This document shows positions 1 through 8,337 of a stretch of 64,000 bases of DNA, piece after piece (positions within the stretch are counted from its first letter, which is position 1; each line of letters begins with the position of its first letter). The DNA comes from an uncultured Eubacteriales bacterium (GTDB lineage: Bacteria; Bacillota; Clostridia; Oscillospirales; CAG-272). The DNA is taken from positions 12,856 through 76,855 of the forward strand of contig CAKSER010000007.1 in the NCBI GenBank assembly GCA_934447715.1, in the 5' to 3' direction. Under the pieces are notes generated by a model. It saw nothing but the letters and a program-made list of their open reading frames with translations. It did not search any database and was not told where the DNA came from. A program made the position numbers and the translations under genes.

Positions 1-46
1 CCCACGGATTCGTCAATGTAAAGCTTTTTAAGGAGGAATAAATAAT

Positions 47-442
47 ATGCAAATGTCAGACGTAATTGCGGATATGCTGACCAGAATCAGAAACGCAAAC
101 AGCGCAAAGCATCCGACAGTCGATATTCCTGCTTCCAACATGAAGAAGTCTATAGCAGACATTCTTGTTGAGGAAGGCTACATCAAGGGATATTCGATCG
201 TAGAGGATGGAAAGCAGGGTATCATCAGAGTAACCCTCAAGTATAACGGAAAAGAAAGAGTAATTCAGGGCATTCGCCGCGTATCCAAGCCGGGCCTCCG
301 TATCTACGCAGGCTGCGAGGATCTGCCGAAGGTTATGAACGGACTCGGAATTGCCATCGTGTCAACCTCCAAGGGAATTATGACCGATAAGGCAGCAAGA
401 AAACAGAACGTCGGCGGCGAGATTCTCGCCTTCGTATGGTAA
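47..442 (+). CDS. rpsH: 30S ribosomal protein S8
   Basis: Primary 16S rRNA-binding protein of the small subunit. The 131-residue product has the usual length. Its opening with DMLTRIRNAN and the C-terminal run STSKGIMTD...GGEILAFVW are S8 hallmarks. An AGGAGG at 31-36 lies 10 bases before the ATG at 47; the next in-frame ATG at 53 is too far from it. It is the first complete gene of the spc operon fragment. Bases 1-30 show no recognisable S14 C-terminus, so rpsN, if present, ends before the window. Confidence 0.97.
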   Translation: MQMSDVIADMLTRIRNANSAKHPTVDIPASNMKKSIADILVEEGYIKGYSIVEDGKQGIIRVTLKYNGKERVIQGIRRVSKPGLRIYAGCEDLPKVMNGLGIAIVSTSKGIMTDKAARKQNVGGEILAFVW

Positions 443-458
443 TCGGGAGGTAGAAGAT

Positions 459-998
459 ATGTCAAGAATAGGAAGACATCCGATTGCCCTGCCGGCAGGT
501 GTAAAGGTTAACCTTGAAGAGGGAAACGTTCTTACGGTAACCGGCCCTCTCGGAACTCTGACTCAGAAGTTCCAGCCGTCCATCGGAATTACAGTAGAAG
601 CTAACGAAATTTCGGTAACTCGTCCGAACGACGAAAATTTTGAGAAGTCTATCCACGGTCTTACAAGAACCCTTATCAACAACATGGTAATCGGTGTAAC
701 ACAGGGATATTCCAAGAAGCTCGAAATCATCGGCGTAGGCTACAGAGTACAGAAAACCGGAAAAGCTATCACACTTAATCTCGGTCACTCACATCCTATC
801 GTCTTCAACGAAGAGAACGGAATCACCTTCGATGTACCGGATGCGAATACAATTATCGTAAAGGGAATCGATAAGCAGCTCGTCGGTGAGATCGCTGCGA
901 AGATCCGCTCCAAGAGACCGCCTGAGCCCTTCCACGGCAAGGGAGTCAGATATGAGGGCGAAAAGGTCCGCCGCAAGGCCGGAAAGACCGGTAAATAA
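459..998 (+). CDS. rplF: 50S ribosomal protein L6
   Basis: Large-subunit protein near the sarcin-ricin loop and factor-binding site. The 179 residues comprise the two homologous L6 domains; MSRIGRHPIALPAGV at the start and the C-terminal signature KIRSKRPPEPFHGKGVRYEG are diagnostic. A GGGAGG ribosome-binding site precedes the ATG, and only 16 bases separate it from rpsH. It is co-transcribed in the spc operon order S8-L6-L18-S5. Nothing unusual was seen. Confidence 0.97.
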   Translation: MSRIGRHPIALPAGVKVNLEEGNVLTVTGPLGTLTQKFQPSIGITVEANEISVTRPNDENFEKSIHGLTRTLINNMVIGVTQGYSKKLEIIGVGYRVQKTGKAITLNLGHSHPIVFNEENGITFDVPDANTIIVKGIDKQLVGEIAAKIRSKRPPEPFHGKGVRYEGEKVRRKAGKTGK

Positions 999-1016
999 TG
1001 AAAGGATCGGTTTAAG

Positions 1017-1376
1017 ATGGTTACAAGAAAAGATTCAAATAAACAGCGTGAGAAGAGACATCGCAGGATCAGAAGAAAGATCTCCGGAAATGCGGCATGC
1101 CCGCGTCTTTGCGTATATCGCTCACTTAAGAACATTCAGGCTCAGATTATCGACGATACTACAGGCGTAACACTCGTTTCCGCATCTACGCTCGGAAAGA
1201 GCTACAGCGAAAACGGTGGAAACAAGACTGCAGCAAAGGCAATCGGTCTTGAGATTGCAAAGAAGGCTCTCGAAAAGGGAATCGAAACAGTAGTATTCGA
1301 CAGAGGCGGCTATGTATACCAGGGTCGCGTACAGGAGCTTGCAGAGGGCGCCCGTGAAGGCGGACTCAAATTCTGA
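1017..1376 (+). CDS. rplR: 50S ribosomal protein L18
   Basis: 5S rRNA-binding protein of the central protuberance. The 119-residue product has a basic N-terminus (MVTRKDSNKQREKRHRRIRR) and the L18 C-terminal block FDRGGYVYQGRVQELAEGAREGGL. AAAGGA lies about 10 bases upstream of the ATG. It sits between rplF and rpsE in the standard spc order. Length and motifs are ordinary for Firmicutes. Confidence 0.96.
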   Translation: MVTRKDSNKQREKRHRRIRRKISGNAACPRLCVYRSLKNIQAQIIDDTTGVTLVSASTLGKSYSENGGNKTAAKAIGLEIAKKALEKGIETVVFDRGGYVYQGRVQELAEGAREGGLKF

Positions 1377-1387
1377 GTAGGAGGCTT

Positions 1388-1894
1388 ATGATGATAGAGA
1401 AAATTGATCCGGCAACACTCGATCTCAAGGAACAGCTGGTCGTAGTAAACCGTGTTTCCAAGACTGTAAAGGGCGGACGTGTATCACGTTTTGCAGCAAT
1501 TATGGTAGTCGGAGACGGAAACGGTCATATAGGCTACGGACTCGGTAAAGCAGCCGAGGTTCAGGAAGCGGTTCGCAAGGGAATCGAGGACGCTAAGAAG
1601 AACATGATAACAGTAGCGCTCAAGGGAGATACAATTCCGCATGAGGTTATCGGCGAGTTCGGAGCAGGAAGAGTACTTCTGAAGCCGGCCTCCGAAGGTA
1701 CCGGAGTTATCGCGGGCGGCACAGCAAGAAAGGTGCTCGAGATAGCAGGAATTAAGAACATCAGAGCAAAGTGCCTGCGCTCCAACAACCCCGTAAACGT
1801 AGTAAAGGCTACATTCGAGGGACTTAAATCTCTTCGCACAGCAGAAGAGGTTGCAAGAATGCGCGGCATTGAGCCCACAGCTCTGAAGGACTGA
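1388..1894 (+). CDS. rpsE: 30S ribosomal protein S5
   Basis: Small-subunit protein acting in decoding fidelity and mRNA unwinding. It has 168 residues. The N-terminal double-stranded-RNA-binding fold is seen in VVNRVSKTVKGGRVSRFAA and GHIGYGLGKAAEV; the C-terminal fold in GRVLLKPASEGTGVIAGG. Two ATG codons are adjacent at 1388 and 1391, both behind GGAGG; the first is used here. Spacing from rplR is 11 bases. Confidence 0.96.
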   Translation: MMIEKIDPATLDLKEQLVVVNRVSKTVKGGRVSRFAAIMVVGDGNGHIGYGLGKAAEVQEAVRKGIEDAKKNMITVALKGDTIPHEVIGEFGAGRVLLKPASEGTGVIAGGTARKVLEIAGIKNIRAKCLRSNNPVNVVKATFEGLKSLRTAEEVARMRGIEPTALKD

Positions 1895-1907
1895 GGAGGT
1901 ATTTGAA

Positions 1908-2087
1908 ATGATGGTAAAAATTACTCTTGTAAAGAGCCTGATTGCCGCAAAGCCGAATCAGAAGCTTACCGCAAGCTCAATGGGCCTCAAGAGAATAGGC
2001 GATACTCTCGTCTGCGAGGACAATGACGCTCTGCGCGGAAAGATCAAGGTCGTTTCCCACCTCGTTAAGGTCGAGGAACAGAACTGA
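1908..2087 (+). CDS. rpmD: 50S ribosomal protein L30
   Basis: Small large-subunit protein of 59 residues, beginning MMVKITLVKSLIAAKPNQ and containing GLKRIGDT followed by the conserved GKIKVVSHLVKVEE end. GAGGAGG lies about 10 bases before the ATG at 1908. The second ATG at 1911 is an equally possible start. Position between S5 and L15 is the canonical spc place for rpmD. Found by reading the gap directly. Confidence 0.95.
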   Translation: MMVKITLVKSLIAAKPNQKLTASSMGLKRIGDTLVCEDNDALRGKIKVVSHLVKVEEQN

Positions 2088-2130
2088 AACATAAAAAAAC
2101 ACGACACTAACTAAAAGGAGGAGGAAACCT

Positions 2131-2571
2131 ATGAAGCTCCATGAACTTTCACCGGCGCCCGGATCTGTAACTGAGGCGTGGCGTAAGGGCAGAGGTACAG
2201 GCTCAGGAAACGGTAAGACCGCAGGAAAGGGCCACAAGGGTCAGAACGCCCGTTCCGGCGGCGGTGTACGCCCCGGATTTGAGGGAGGTCAGATTCCGCT
2301 GTACCGCAAGCTGCCGAAGAGAGGCTTTAAGAACAGATTCGCAAAGGACTTTGTTGCAGTAAACGTATCCGCACTTAACAGATTTGAGGACGGAGCTGTC
2401 GTTGACCTTGAAACTCTGGTCAATGCCGGTCTTACAACAATGGCAAAGGACGGACTCAAGATTCTGGGCGACGGCGAGATCACAAAGAAGCTCACCGTTC
2501 GCGCAAAGGCATTTACTGCTGCTGCTAAAGAAAAAATCGAAGCTGTCGGCGGAAAATGTGAGGTGATATAA
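2131..2571 (+). CDS. rplO: 50S ribosomal protein L15
   Basis: Large-subunit assembly protein with 146 residues. The long Gly/Arg/Lys-rich N-terminal arm (GRGTGSGNGKTAGKGHKGQNARSG) that threads into 23S rRNA is followed by a globular C-terminal domain. AAAGGAGGAGG precedes the ATG. Its stop codon TAA (2569-2571) directly abuts the GTG start of secY, so the secY ribosome-binding site is inside the end of this gene and translation is probably coupled. Confidence 0.96.
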   Translation: MKLHELSPAPGSVTEAWRKGRGTGSGNGKTAGKGHKGQNARSGGGVRPGFEGGQIPLYRKLPKRGFKNRFAKDFVAVNVSALNRFEDGAVVDLETLVNAGLTTMAKDGLKILGDGEITKKLTVRAKAFTAAAKEKIEAVGGKCEVI

Positions 2572-3858
2572 GTGTTTAAGACACTCAAGAATGCCTGGAA
2601 GATCGAGGATCTCCGCAAAAAGATGATCTTCACCGTAGCAATCGTACTTCTGTACAGACTCGGTGCATCTCTCCCGGTACCCTATATCAGCTCATCGGCA
2701 CTCAGCTCGATAATGTCGATCTACGGAGGAAGCTCGATCTTCTCCTACCTGAACATCCTTTCAGGTCAGGCATTTTCGAGAGCAACTCTGTTTGCACTGT
2801 CTGTCTCCCCGTACATCACCGCATCGATCGTAATTCAGCTTCTCACGGTCGCAATTCCGGCTCTTGAGAGACTGTCTAAGAACGGTGAGGACGGCAGAGA
2901 AAAAATCAAGAAATACACAAGAATCGTGACGGTTATTCTTTCTGTTATTACCGCATACGGCTACTACGCTTATATGAGAAGCGTCGGAGTTGTAATCAAT
3001 GACGGATGGTTTACCGGACTCGTAATTGTCTCCTGCTACTGCGCAGGTGCCGCACTTATCATGTGGCTCGCAGAGAAGATCAATGAGAACGGAATCGGTA
3101 ACGGTATCTCGATTATCCTTTTCGCAAACATCGTATCTTCCTTCTACACCGTAGCACAGACAATCATTCACCAGTTCACCGAGGGTTGGCTTTATGCGAT
3201 CTTCGCAGTAATTTCGATCGTTCTTATTATTGCGATTATCACACTCATCGTGTTCTTTACGAACTCGGAGAGAAGACTCCCGGTACAGTACGCAAAGAAG
3301 GTTGTCGGAAGAAAAATGTACGGCGGACAGAACTCGAATCTTCCGCTTAAGCTCGACATGTCCGGCGTAATGCCGATCATTTTCTCGAGTTCGATCGTTT
3401 CGATCCCGGCGACAATCAACATGATCTTCCCTGCAAAATCCGGTTCATTCGGCAGCAAGATTGTTGCGCTGTTTGATCCGAGCTCGTGGCTTTACACCGT
3501 TCTCTTTATCGTATTGATCTTTGCTTTCGCATATTTCTATATCGGAATAAGCTTCGATCCGATCGAGGTTGCAAACAATCTGAAGAGAAACGGCGGATTC
3601 ATTCCGGGCTATCGCCCCGGCAAGCCTACGGCAGATTATATCAGAAAGATTCTTAAGAGAATCACGCTCATCGGAGCGGTATTCCTTGCAGTAATTGCAG
3701 GACTTCCGCTTATCATCAATATCTGCGCAAGCGGATATCTCGGAGCACTCGCTTTCGGAGGCTCTTCGCTGCTTATCGCTGTCGGAGTTGCACTCGAAAC
3801 AGCCCGTGAGCTTGAGGCTCAGATGACAATGCGTCACTACAAGGGCTTTCTTGAATAA
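2572..3858 (+). CDS. secY: Preprotein translocase subunit SecY
   Basis: Channel subunit of the Sec translocon in the cytoplasmic membrane. The 428-residue protein has about ten membrane segments, the plug and first helix region LGASLPVPYI, the conserved cytoplasmic loop with RRLPVQYAKK, and the C-terminal GGSSLLIAVGVALETARELEAQM. The start is GTG, immediately after the rplO stop with no intergenic base. The AGGTGA in the rplO tail serves as ribosome-binding site. It is followed by adk and map, as in most Firmicutes. Confidence 0.97.
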   Translation: MFKTLKNAWKIEDLRKKMIFTVAIVLLYRLGASLPVPYISSSALSSIMSIYGGSSIFSYLNILSGQAFSRATLFALSVSPYITASIVIQLLTVAIPALERLSKNGEDGREKIKKYTRIVTVILSVITAYGYYAYMRSVGVVINDGWFTGLVIVSCYCAGAALIMWLAEKINENGIGNGISIILFANIVSSFYTVAQTIIHQFTEGWLYAIFAVISIVLIIAIITLIVFFTNSERRLPVQYAKKVVGRKMYGGQNSNLPLKLDMSGVMPIIFSSSIVSIPATINMIFPAKSGSFGSKIVALFDPSSWLYTVLFIVLIFAFAYFYIGISFDPIEVANNLKRNGGFIPGYRPGKPTADYIRKILKRITLIGAVFLAVIAGLPLIINICASGYLGALAFGGSSLLIAVGVALETARELEAQMTMRHYKGFLE

Positions 3859-3873
3859 TACAGGAGATCGAGA

Positions 3874-4536
3874 ATGAAGATAATTTTCCTCGGAGCACCG
3901 GGAGCGGGAAAGGGCACTCAGGCAGAAATCGTCAGCCGTGAGTACAACATTCCCGCGATCTCCACGGGTGCAATAATCAGAGAAGCCATAAAGACAGGAA
4001 CAGAAATGGGCAAGGCTGCAAAGTCCTATACGGAAAGCGGAGCACTTGTTCCGGATGAGGTTGTCATTGGCATAATAAAAGAGAGACTTGCAAAGGACGA
4101 CTGCAAGAACGGATTTATCCTTGACGGATTTCCGAGAACAGTCCCCCAGGCAGAGGCTCTCGACAAGATGGGAATCGAAATCGACGGAGTCATCAGCATC
4201 GAGGTGGATGACGAGGCGATTGTCAAGAGAATGAGCGGACGCAGAGTTTGCGCAAATTGCGGAGCATCCTACCACGTCGACTATAAACCGTCGAAAAACG
4301 GGACTACCTGCGATCAGTGCGAAACCGAGCTTACGGTCAGACGCGACGATCAGCCGGAGGTTGTTTTGAGCCGTCTTGATATCTACCACGAGCAGACAGA
4401 ACCGCTTAAGGATTATTACAAAGCAACCGGAAAGCTCCGTACCGTTATCGGTCAGGAGGAGGTTGCGGATACCACCAGGCTTACTATGGAAGCGCTTGAG
4501 GAACTCAAGGCAGAGCTTTCCAAAAGGGGCAAGTAA
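3874..4536 (+). CDS. adk: Adenylate kinase, zinc-lid type
   Basis: Converts ATP and AMP to two ADP in the cytosol. The 220-residue protein has the P-loop GAPGAGKGTQ near residue 7, the FILDGFPRT block, and a LID with two CxxC pairs (CANC and CDQC). These predict a structural zinc, as in Gram-positive adenylate kinases. It lies 15 bases after secY and 3 bases before map, so the three genes share a transcript. Confidence 0.96.
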   Translation: MKIIFLGAPGAGKGTQAEIVSREYNIPAISTGAIIREAIKTGTEMGKAAKSYTESGALVPDEVVIGIIKERLAKDDCKNGFILDGFPRTVPQAEALDKMGIEIDGVISIEVDDEAIVKRMSGRRVCANCGASYHVDYKPSKNGTTCDQCETELTVRRDDQPEVVLSRLDIYHEQTEPLKDYYKATGKLRTVIGQEEVADTTRLTMEALEELKAELSKRGK

Positions 4537-4539
4537 TTT

Positions 4540-5301
4540 ATGATACATCTGAAAAATTCAGAGCAGATTACAAAAATGAGAGAGGCCGGGAGGATTACCG
4601 GAGAGGCTATCCTGATTGCCGCAGAGGCAATTAAGGAGGGCGTCACGACAAAGCATCTCGACGATCTCATAAGGACTCACATTGAAAAATGCGGAGCGAA
4701 ACCGACATTTCTGGGCTACGGCGGATTTCCGGCAAGTGCCTGCATCTCGATAAACGAGCAGGTAATTCACGGAATTCCGTCCCCGGAGGTTGTCTTAAAA
4801 GAAGGGGATGTTGTAAAGATCGATGTCGGAGCAACCTATAAGGGCTTCGTCGGAGACAGTGCGAACACCTTCGGAGTAGGTAAGATAGATTCGAAAGCAA
4901 GAGAGCTGATCGACGTCACAAAGGCATCCTTTATGGCAGGAGTCGAGCAGTTCAAGGACGGAAACCGGATCGGTGACATCGGTCACGCCGTTCAGGAATA
5001 CTGCGAAAGCCGGGGATATTCGGTAATTCGCAAGTATACCGGACACGGAGTAGGACGCGAGATGCACGAGGATCCGAGCGTGCCGAACTACGGCACACCC
5101 GGAAGAGGACCGAGACTGGTTACCGGAATGACGATTGCAATCGAACCGATGGTCAGCGCCGGAAGCTATGAGGTAAGAGAGCTTAAGGACGGATGGACGG
5201 TCGAAACGGTCGACAGAAGCCTGACAGCGCATTATGAGCATTCGGTAGCGCTTACCGAAAACGGAATTATCCTGCTGACGCAGGTCGATTCCACGCTCTG
5301 A
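4540..5301 (+). CDS. map: Methionine aminopeptidase type I
   Basis: Removes the initiator methionine from nascent proteins. The 253-residue protein shows the metal ligands of the pita-bread fold: Asp in KIDVGATYKGF, Asp in GDSANTF, His in GHGVGREMHE, Glu in AIEPM and a C-terminal Glu. The substrate His is in the INEQVIHGIP block. It starts 3 bases after adk. Unlike many Firmicutes, no KOW-domain (L14e-like) gene stands between map and infA. Confidence 0.95.
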   Translation: MIHLKNSEQITKMREAGRITGEAILIAAEAIKEGVTTKHLDDLIRTHIEKCGAKPTFLGYGGFPASACISINEQVIHGIPSPEVVLKEGDVVKIDVGATYKGFVGDSANTFGVGKIDSKARELIDVTKASFMAGVEQFKDGNRIGDIGHAVQEYCESRGYSVIRKYTGHGVGREMHEDPSVPNYGTPGRGPRLVTGMTIAIEPMVSAGSYEVRELKDGWTVETVDRSLTAHYEHSVALTENGIILLTQVDSTL

Positions 5302-5344
5302 CGGAGATTTTTGATGAAACATGAATTATTGACAGGAGGTAATT

Positions 5345-5563
5345 ATGCCTAAGGACGACGTAATTGAGTTTGAAGGCGTGGTACTTGAAGCGCTGCCGAA
5401 CGCAAACTTCAAGGTAAAGCTCCCGAACGGGCACATAATAACAGCCAAGATTTCGGGAAAACTCAGAATGAACTATATATGGATATTGCCCGGTGATAAG
5501 GTCACTGTTGAGGTATCGGTATACGATCTCACCAAGGGAAGAATCACCTGGCGAGCAAAATAA
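5345..5563 (+). CDS. infA: Translation initiation factor IF-1
   Basis: A 72-residue S1/OB-fold factor that occupies the ribosomal A site during initiation. It is recognised from MPKDDVIEFEGVVLEALPNANF, GHIITAKISGKLR and the end VYDLTKGRITWRAK. The segment normally reading MNFIRILPGD in this family reads MNYIWILPGD here, a basic-to-aromatic change beside the rRNA-binding surface. ACAGGAGG precedes the ATG at 5345. It is followed 20 bases later by rpmJ, the usual order. Confidence 0.96.
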   Translation: MPKDDVIEFEGVVLEALPNANFKVKLPNGHIITAKISGKLRMNYIWILPGDKVTVEVSVYDLTKGRITWRAK

Positions 5564-5583
5564 GAAAGGAATGGTAATATAAG

Positions 5584-5697
5584 ATGAAAGTAAAGCCATC
5601 CGTTAAGAAGATCTGCGAGAAGTGCAAGATAATCAAGCGCAAGGGCAAAGTAATGGTTATCTGCGAAAACCCGAAGCACAAGCAGAGACAAGGTTAA
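5584..5697 (+). CDS. rpmJ: 50S ribosomal protein L36
   Basis: A 37-residue basic zinc-ribbon protein beginning MKVKPSVKKICEKCK. The zinc ligands are CEKC followed by the Cys and His of VICENPKHKQRQG. AAAGGA precedes the ATG at 5584. It sits between infA and rpsM, its standard place. The gene is very short and was read directly from the intergenic sequence. Confidence 0.96.
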   Translation: MKVKPSVKKICEKCKIIKRKGKVMVICENPKHKQRQG

Positions 5698-5717
5698 TGA
5701 AGTGGAGGAAATAATCA

Positions 5718-6086
5718 ATGGCTCGTATAGCAGGCGTTGACATACCTAACGCAAAACGCATGGAAATCGCCCTGACCTATATCTACGGTATCGGAAAGAC
5801 CAGTGCGAAGAATATTCTTGCAGCAACCGGAATCGACCCCGATAAGCGTGCAAAGGACCTTACAGAGGACGAAGTATCCAAGCTGCGTGAGGAAATTGAA
5901 AACAACTATCACGTTGAAGGAGACCTTCGCCGTGATATAGGTCTTGATATCAAGAGAATGGTAGAGATCAACTGCTACCGCGGTATCAGACACAGAAAAG
6001 GACTCCCTGTAAGAGGACAGCGTACAAAGACGAACGCAAGGACCCGTAAGGGACCGGCGAAGACGATCGCCAATAAGAAGAAATAA
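5718..6086 (+). CDS. rpsM: 30S ribosomal protein S13
   Basis: Small-subunit head protein contacting L5 and the P-site tRNA. It has 122 residues: the start MARIAGVDIPN, the helix-two-turn-helix region YIYGIGKTSAKNIL, and the basic C-terminal tail RGQRTKTNARTRKGPAKT. GGAGGA precedes the ATG. First gene of the alpha-operon segment S13-S11-S4-RpoA-L17. Confidence 0.97.
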   Translation: MARIAGVDIPNAKRMEIALTYIYGIGKTSAKNILAATGIDPDKRAKDLTEDEVSKLREEIENNYHVEGDLRRDIGLDIKRMVEINCYRGIRHRKGLPVRGQRTKTNARTRKGPAKTIANKKK

Positions 6087-6099
6087 GGGGGGAGTTATC

Positions 6100-6495
6100 G
6101 TGGCAGTAGCATCTAAAAAGACTGTAAGAAAGCGCCGTGAGCGCAAGAATGTTGAAAGAGGTCAGGCACATATCAGAGCAACCTTCAACAACACGATCGT
6201 AACTATCACCGATATGCAGGGAAATGCTATATCCTGGGCATCGGCAGGAGAGCTTGGATTTAAGGGCTCCAGAAAGTCTACTCCGTTTGCAGCACAGACC
6301 GCTGCAGAGGCTGCGGCAAAGCTCGCTGTCGAAAACGGAATGAAGACCGTTGAGGTTTTCGTAAAGGGACCGGGATCCGGACGTGAGTCCGCAATCCGTG
6401 CACTCTCTACGGCAGGACTCAACATTGAGCTGATCAAGGACGTTACGCCGATTCCGCATAACGGTTGCAGACCGCCTAAGCGCAGACGCGTTTGA
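6100..6495 (+). CDS. rpsK: 30S ribosomal protein S11
   Basis: Platform protein of the small subunit, 131 residues. Diagnostic blocks are HIRATFNNTIVTITD, SAGELGFKGSRKSTPFAAQ and the C-terminus DVTPIPHNGCRPPKRRRV. The start codon is GTG at 6100, preceded by GGGGGGAG. It lies 13 bases after rpsM in the conserved alpha-operon order. Confidence 0.97.
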   Translation: MAVASKKTVRKRRERKNVERGQAHIRATFNNTIVTITDMQGNAISWASAGELGFKGSRKSTPFAAQTAAEAAAKLAVENGMKTVEVFVKGPGSGRESAIRALSTAGLNIELIKDVTPIPHNGCRPPKRRRV

Positions 6496-6528
6496 TGCGG
6501 ACAAGAATTTAGCAGGAGGAATTATTAT

Positions 6529-7155
6529 ATGGCAAGATATACAGGCCCGTCATGCAGACTTTGCCGCAGAGAAGGCACAAAGCTGTTTTTAAAGGGTGAT
6601 CGCTGCCTTTCCGGAAAGTGCGCATTTGACAGACGTCCGGTAGTACCGGGTCCGCACGCCGGCGGCAGAAAAGTTGTCAAGGAATACGGAATGCAGCTTC
6701 GCGAGAAGCAGAAGGCAAGAAGATATTACGGTATCCTCGAGGGTCAGTTCAAGCATTACTTTGAAATGGCTGACAGACAGGACGGTGTTACCGGTGAGAA
6801 CCTTCTCAGCCTGCTCGAGAGAAGACTTGACAATGTCGTATACAGAATGGGTATGGCAGAAAGCCGTAAAGAGGCTCGCCAGCTCGTAACACATGCTCAC
6901 TTCAGAGTTAACGGCAAGAAGGTAAACATCCCGTCTCTGCTCGTTAAGGTAGGAGATGTTATCTCTGTAAGAGAAGAGAGCAAGAAATCCGAAAAGATCA
7001 AGACATTAATCGAAGGCAGCGCAACAAAGCTTTCTCCGAAGTGGCTTGAAATCGATAAGGAGAACGTAACCGCTAAGGTTGTGGCAATCCCGACAAAGGA
7101 AGACGTAGACTTCCCGATCGAGGAGCACCTCATAGTAGAGCTTTACTCCAAATAA
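6529..7155 (+). CDS. rpsD: 30S ribosomal protein S4
   Basis: Assembly-initiating 16S rRNA-binding protein of 208 residues. The N-terminal part carries the Cys residues (CRLCRREG, CAFDRRP) of the zinc-binding form of S4. The S4 RNA-binding domain follows at about residues 97-160 (LERRLDNVVYRMGMA, HFRVNGKKVNIPS). AGGAGG precedes the ATG. Having rpsD inside the alpha operon is typical of many Clostridia, unlike Bacillus where it stands alone. Confidence 0.96.
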   Translation: MARYTGPSCRLCRREGTKLFLKGDRCLSGKCAFDRRPVVPGPHAGGRKVVKEYGMQLREKQKARRYYGILEGQFKHYFEMADRQDGVTGENLLSLLERRLDNVVYRMGMAESRKEARQLVTHAHFRVNGKKVNIPSLLVKVGDVISVREESKKSEKIKTLIEGSATKLSPKWLEIDKENVTAKVVAIPTKEDVDFPIEEHLIVELYSK

Positions 7156-7157
7156 TT

Positions 7158-7202
7158 GCACCCACAAATTGCAGGCAGGGCTGTATCGGCTTTGCCGTGG
7201 GT
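7158..7202 (+). other. Stem-loop between rpsD and rpoA
   Basis: Just after the rpsD stop, CACCCAC pairs with GTGGGTG about 39 bases downstream. Inside that pair GGCAGGGC can pair with GCTTTGCC (two G-T pairs). No T-run follows closely, so it is not an ordinary terminator. It sits in a 215-base gap in an otherwise tight operon. It may be a processing, attenuation or protein-binding site; the function is inference. Confidence 0.5.
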
Positions 7203-7370
7203 GTGAAGATATAAAAAAGCACCTGCGGAGCTTGGTAACTGCTTACTTTCAGGATCCGCTCCTTTCCGGGATGAAACGGTGTGGAGAGAGCTGGTATTAA
7301 ATGCTGCATTGCAATGACTGATTTGTTCCCTAAAAAATGAAACGGTAATGAAACAGGAGGGTACTTATAA

Positions 7371-8321
7371 ATGATAGAAATAGAAAGACCGAATATCGCT
7401 ACTATAGAGATCAGCGATGACGGAAGCTACGGCAAGTTCGTAGTTGAACCGCTCGAAAGAGGATATGGCACAACACTCGGCAACTCTCTGCGCAGAGTTC
7501 TGATGAGCTCTCTGCCCGGCGTTGCTGTTACAAGCATCAAGATAGACGGTGTTCTTCATGAAATATCAACAATATCCGGAATCAAAGAGGATGTAACCGA
7601 TATCGTTCTTAACGTAAAGGGCATAACCGCAAAGCTTAACTGCGACGAGCCTAAAACCGTTATAATCGACGTAACCGGTCCGTGCGAAATTACCGCCGGA
7701 GACATCAGACAGGATGCCGATATCGAGATATTGAATCCGAACCACCATATAGCAACTGCTGCAGAGAACACGAGATTCTATATGGAGCTCACCTTCAGCC
7801 ACGGCAGAGGCTATGTATCTCAGGAAAAGAATAAGCAGAATAACCAGACAGCTATCGGAGTTATCTATACCGATTCGATCTACACACCGGTATATAACGC
7901 AAGATACACTGTAGAAAATACCAGAGTCGGAAGCAATACCGATTACGATAAGCTTACACTCGAGGTAACAACAAACGGTACAATTTCTGCAAAGGAAGCC
8001 ATATCACTCGCAGCCAAGATTCTCAACGAGCATCTCAACTTGTTTGTCGGTCTGTCAAACGAGGCGATAAATGCGGAGATTATGGTCGAAAGAGAAGAGA
8101 TCATCAAAGAAAAGGTCCTTGAGATGACCATTGAGGAGCTTGACATGTCCGTAAGAAGCTTTAACTGCTTAAAACGTGCAGGCATCGATACGGTTGAGGA
8201 TTTGACCAATAAGACCGAGGAAGAGATGATTAAGGTCAGAAACCTCGGCAAGAAGTCGCTTGAAGAAGTAATTCTCAAGCTGCATTCACTCGGTCTCGAT
8301 CTCAAGAAGGAAGAAGACTGA
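7371..8321 (+). CDS. rpoA: DNA-directed RNA polymerase alpha subunit
   Basis: Alpha subunit of RNA polymerase, 316 residues. The N-terminal dimerisation domain includes PLERGYGTTLGNSLRRVLMSSLPG. The C-terminal domain, which binds UP elements and activators, includes MSVRSFNCLKRAGIDTVEDL and RNLGKKSLEEV. ACAGGAGG precedes the ATG. It is separated from rpsD by 215 bases and from rplQ by 312 bases, both unusually large for this operon. Confidence 0.97.
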   Translation: MIEIERPNIATIEISDDGSYGKFVVEPLERGYGTTLGNSLRRVLMSSLPGVAVTSIKIDGVLHEISTISGIKEDVTDIVLNVKGITAKLNCDEPKTVIIDVTGPCEITAGDIRQDADIEILNPNHHIATAAENTRFYMELTFSHGRGYVSQEKNKQNNQTAIGVIYTDSIYTPVYNARYTVENTRVGSNTDYDKLTLEVTTNGTISAKEAISLAAKILNEHLNLFVGLSNEAINAEIMVEREEIIKEKVLEMTIEELDMSVRSFNCLKRAGIDTVEDLTNKTEEEMIKVRNLGKKSLEEVILKLHSLGLDLKKEED

Positions 8322-8337
8322 GAGAACCCCATTTACC

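Noticed and set aside
1..46. The end of an rpsN (S14) gene before rpsH
   Set aside because: None of the three frames shows the conserved S14 end (PGVKKASW); the bases look like a spacer with the rpsH ribosome-binding site.
3445..4548. A 367-residue minus-strand frame over secY and adk
   Set aside because: It is the mirror of two well-supported genes with biased codon use; it has no ribosome-binding site and no recognisable domain.
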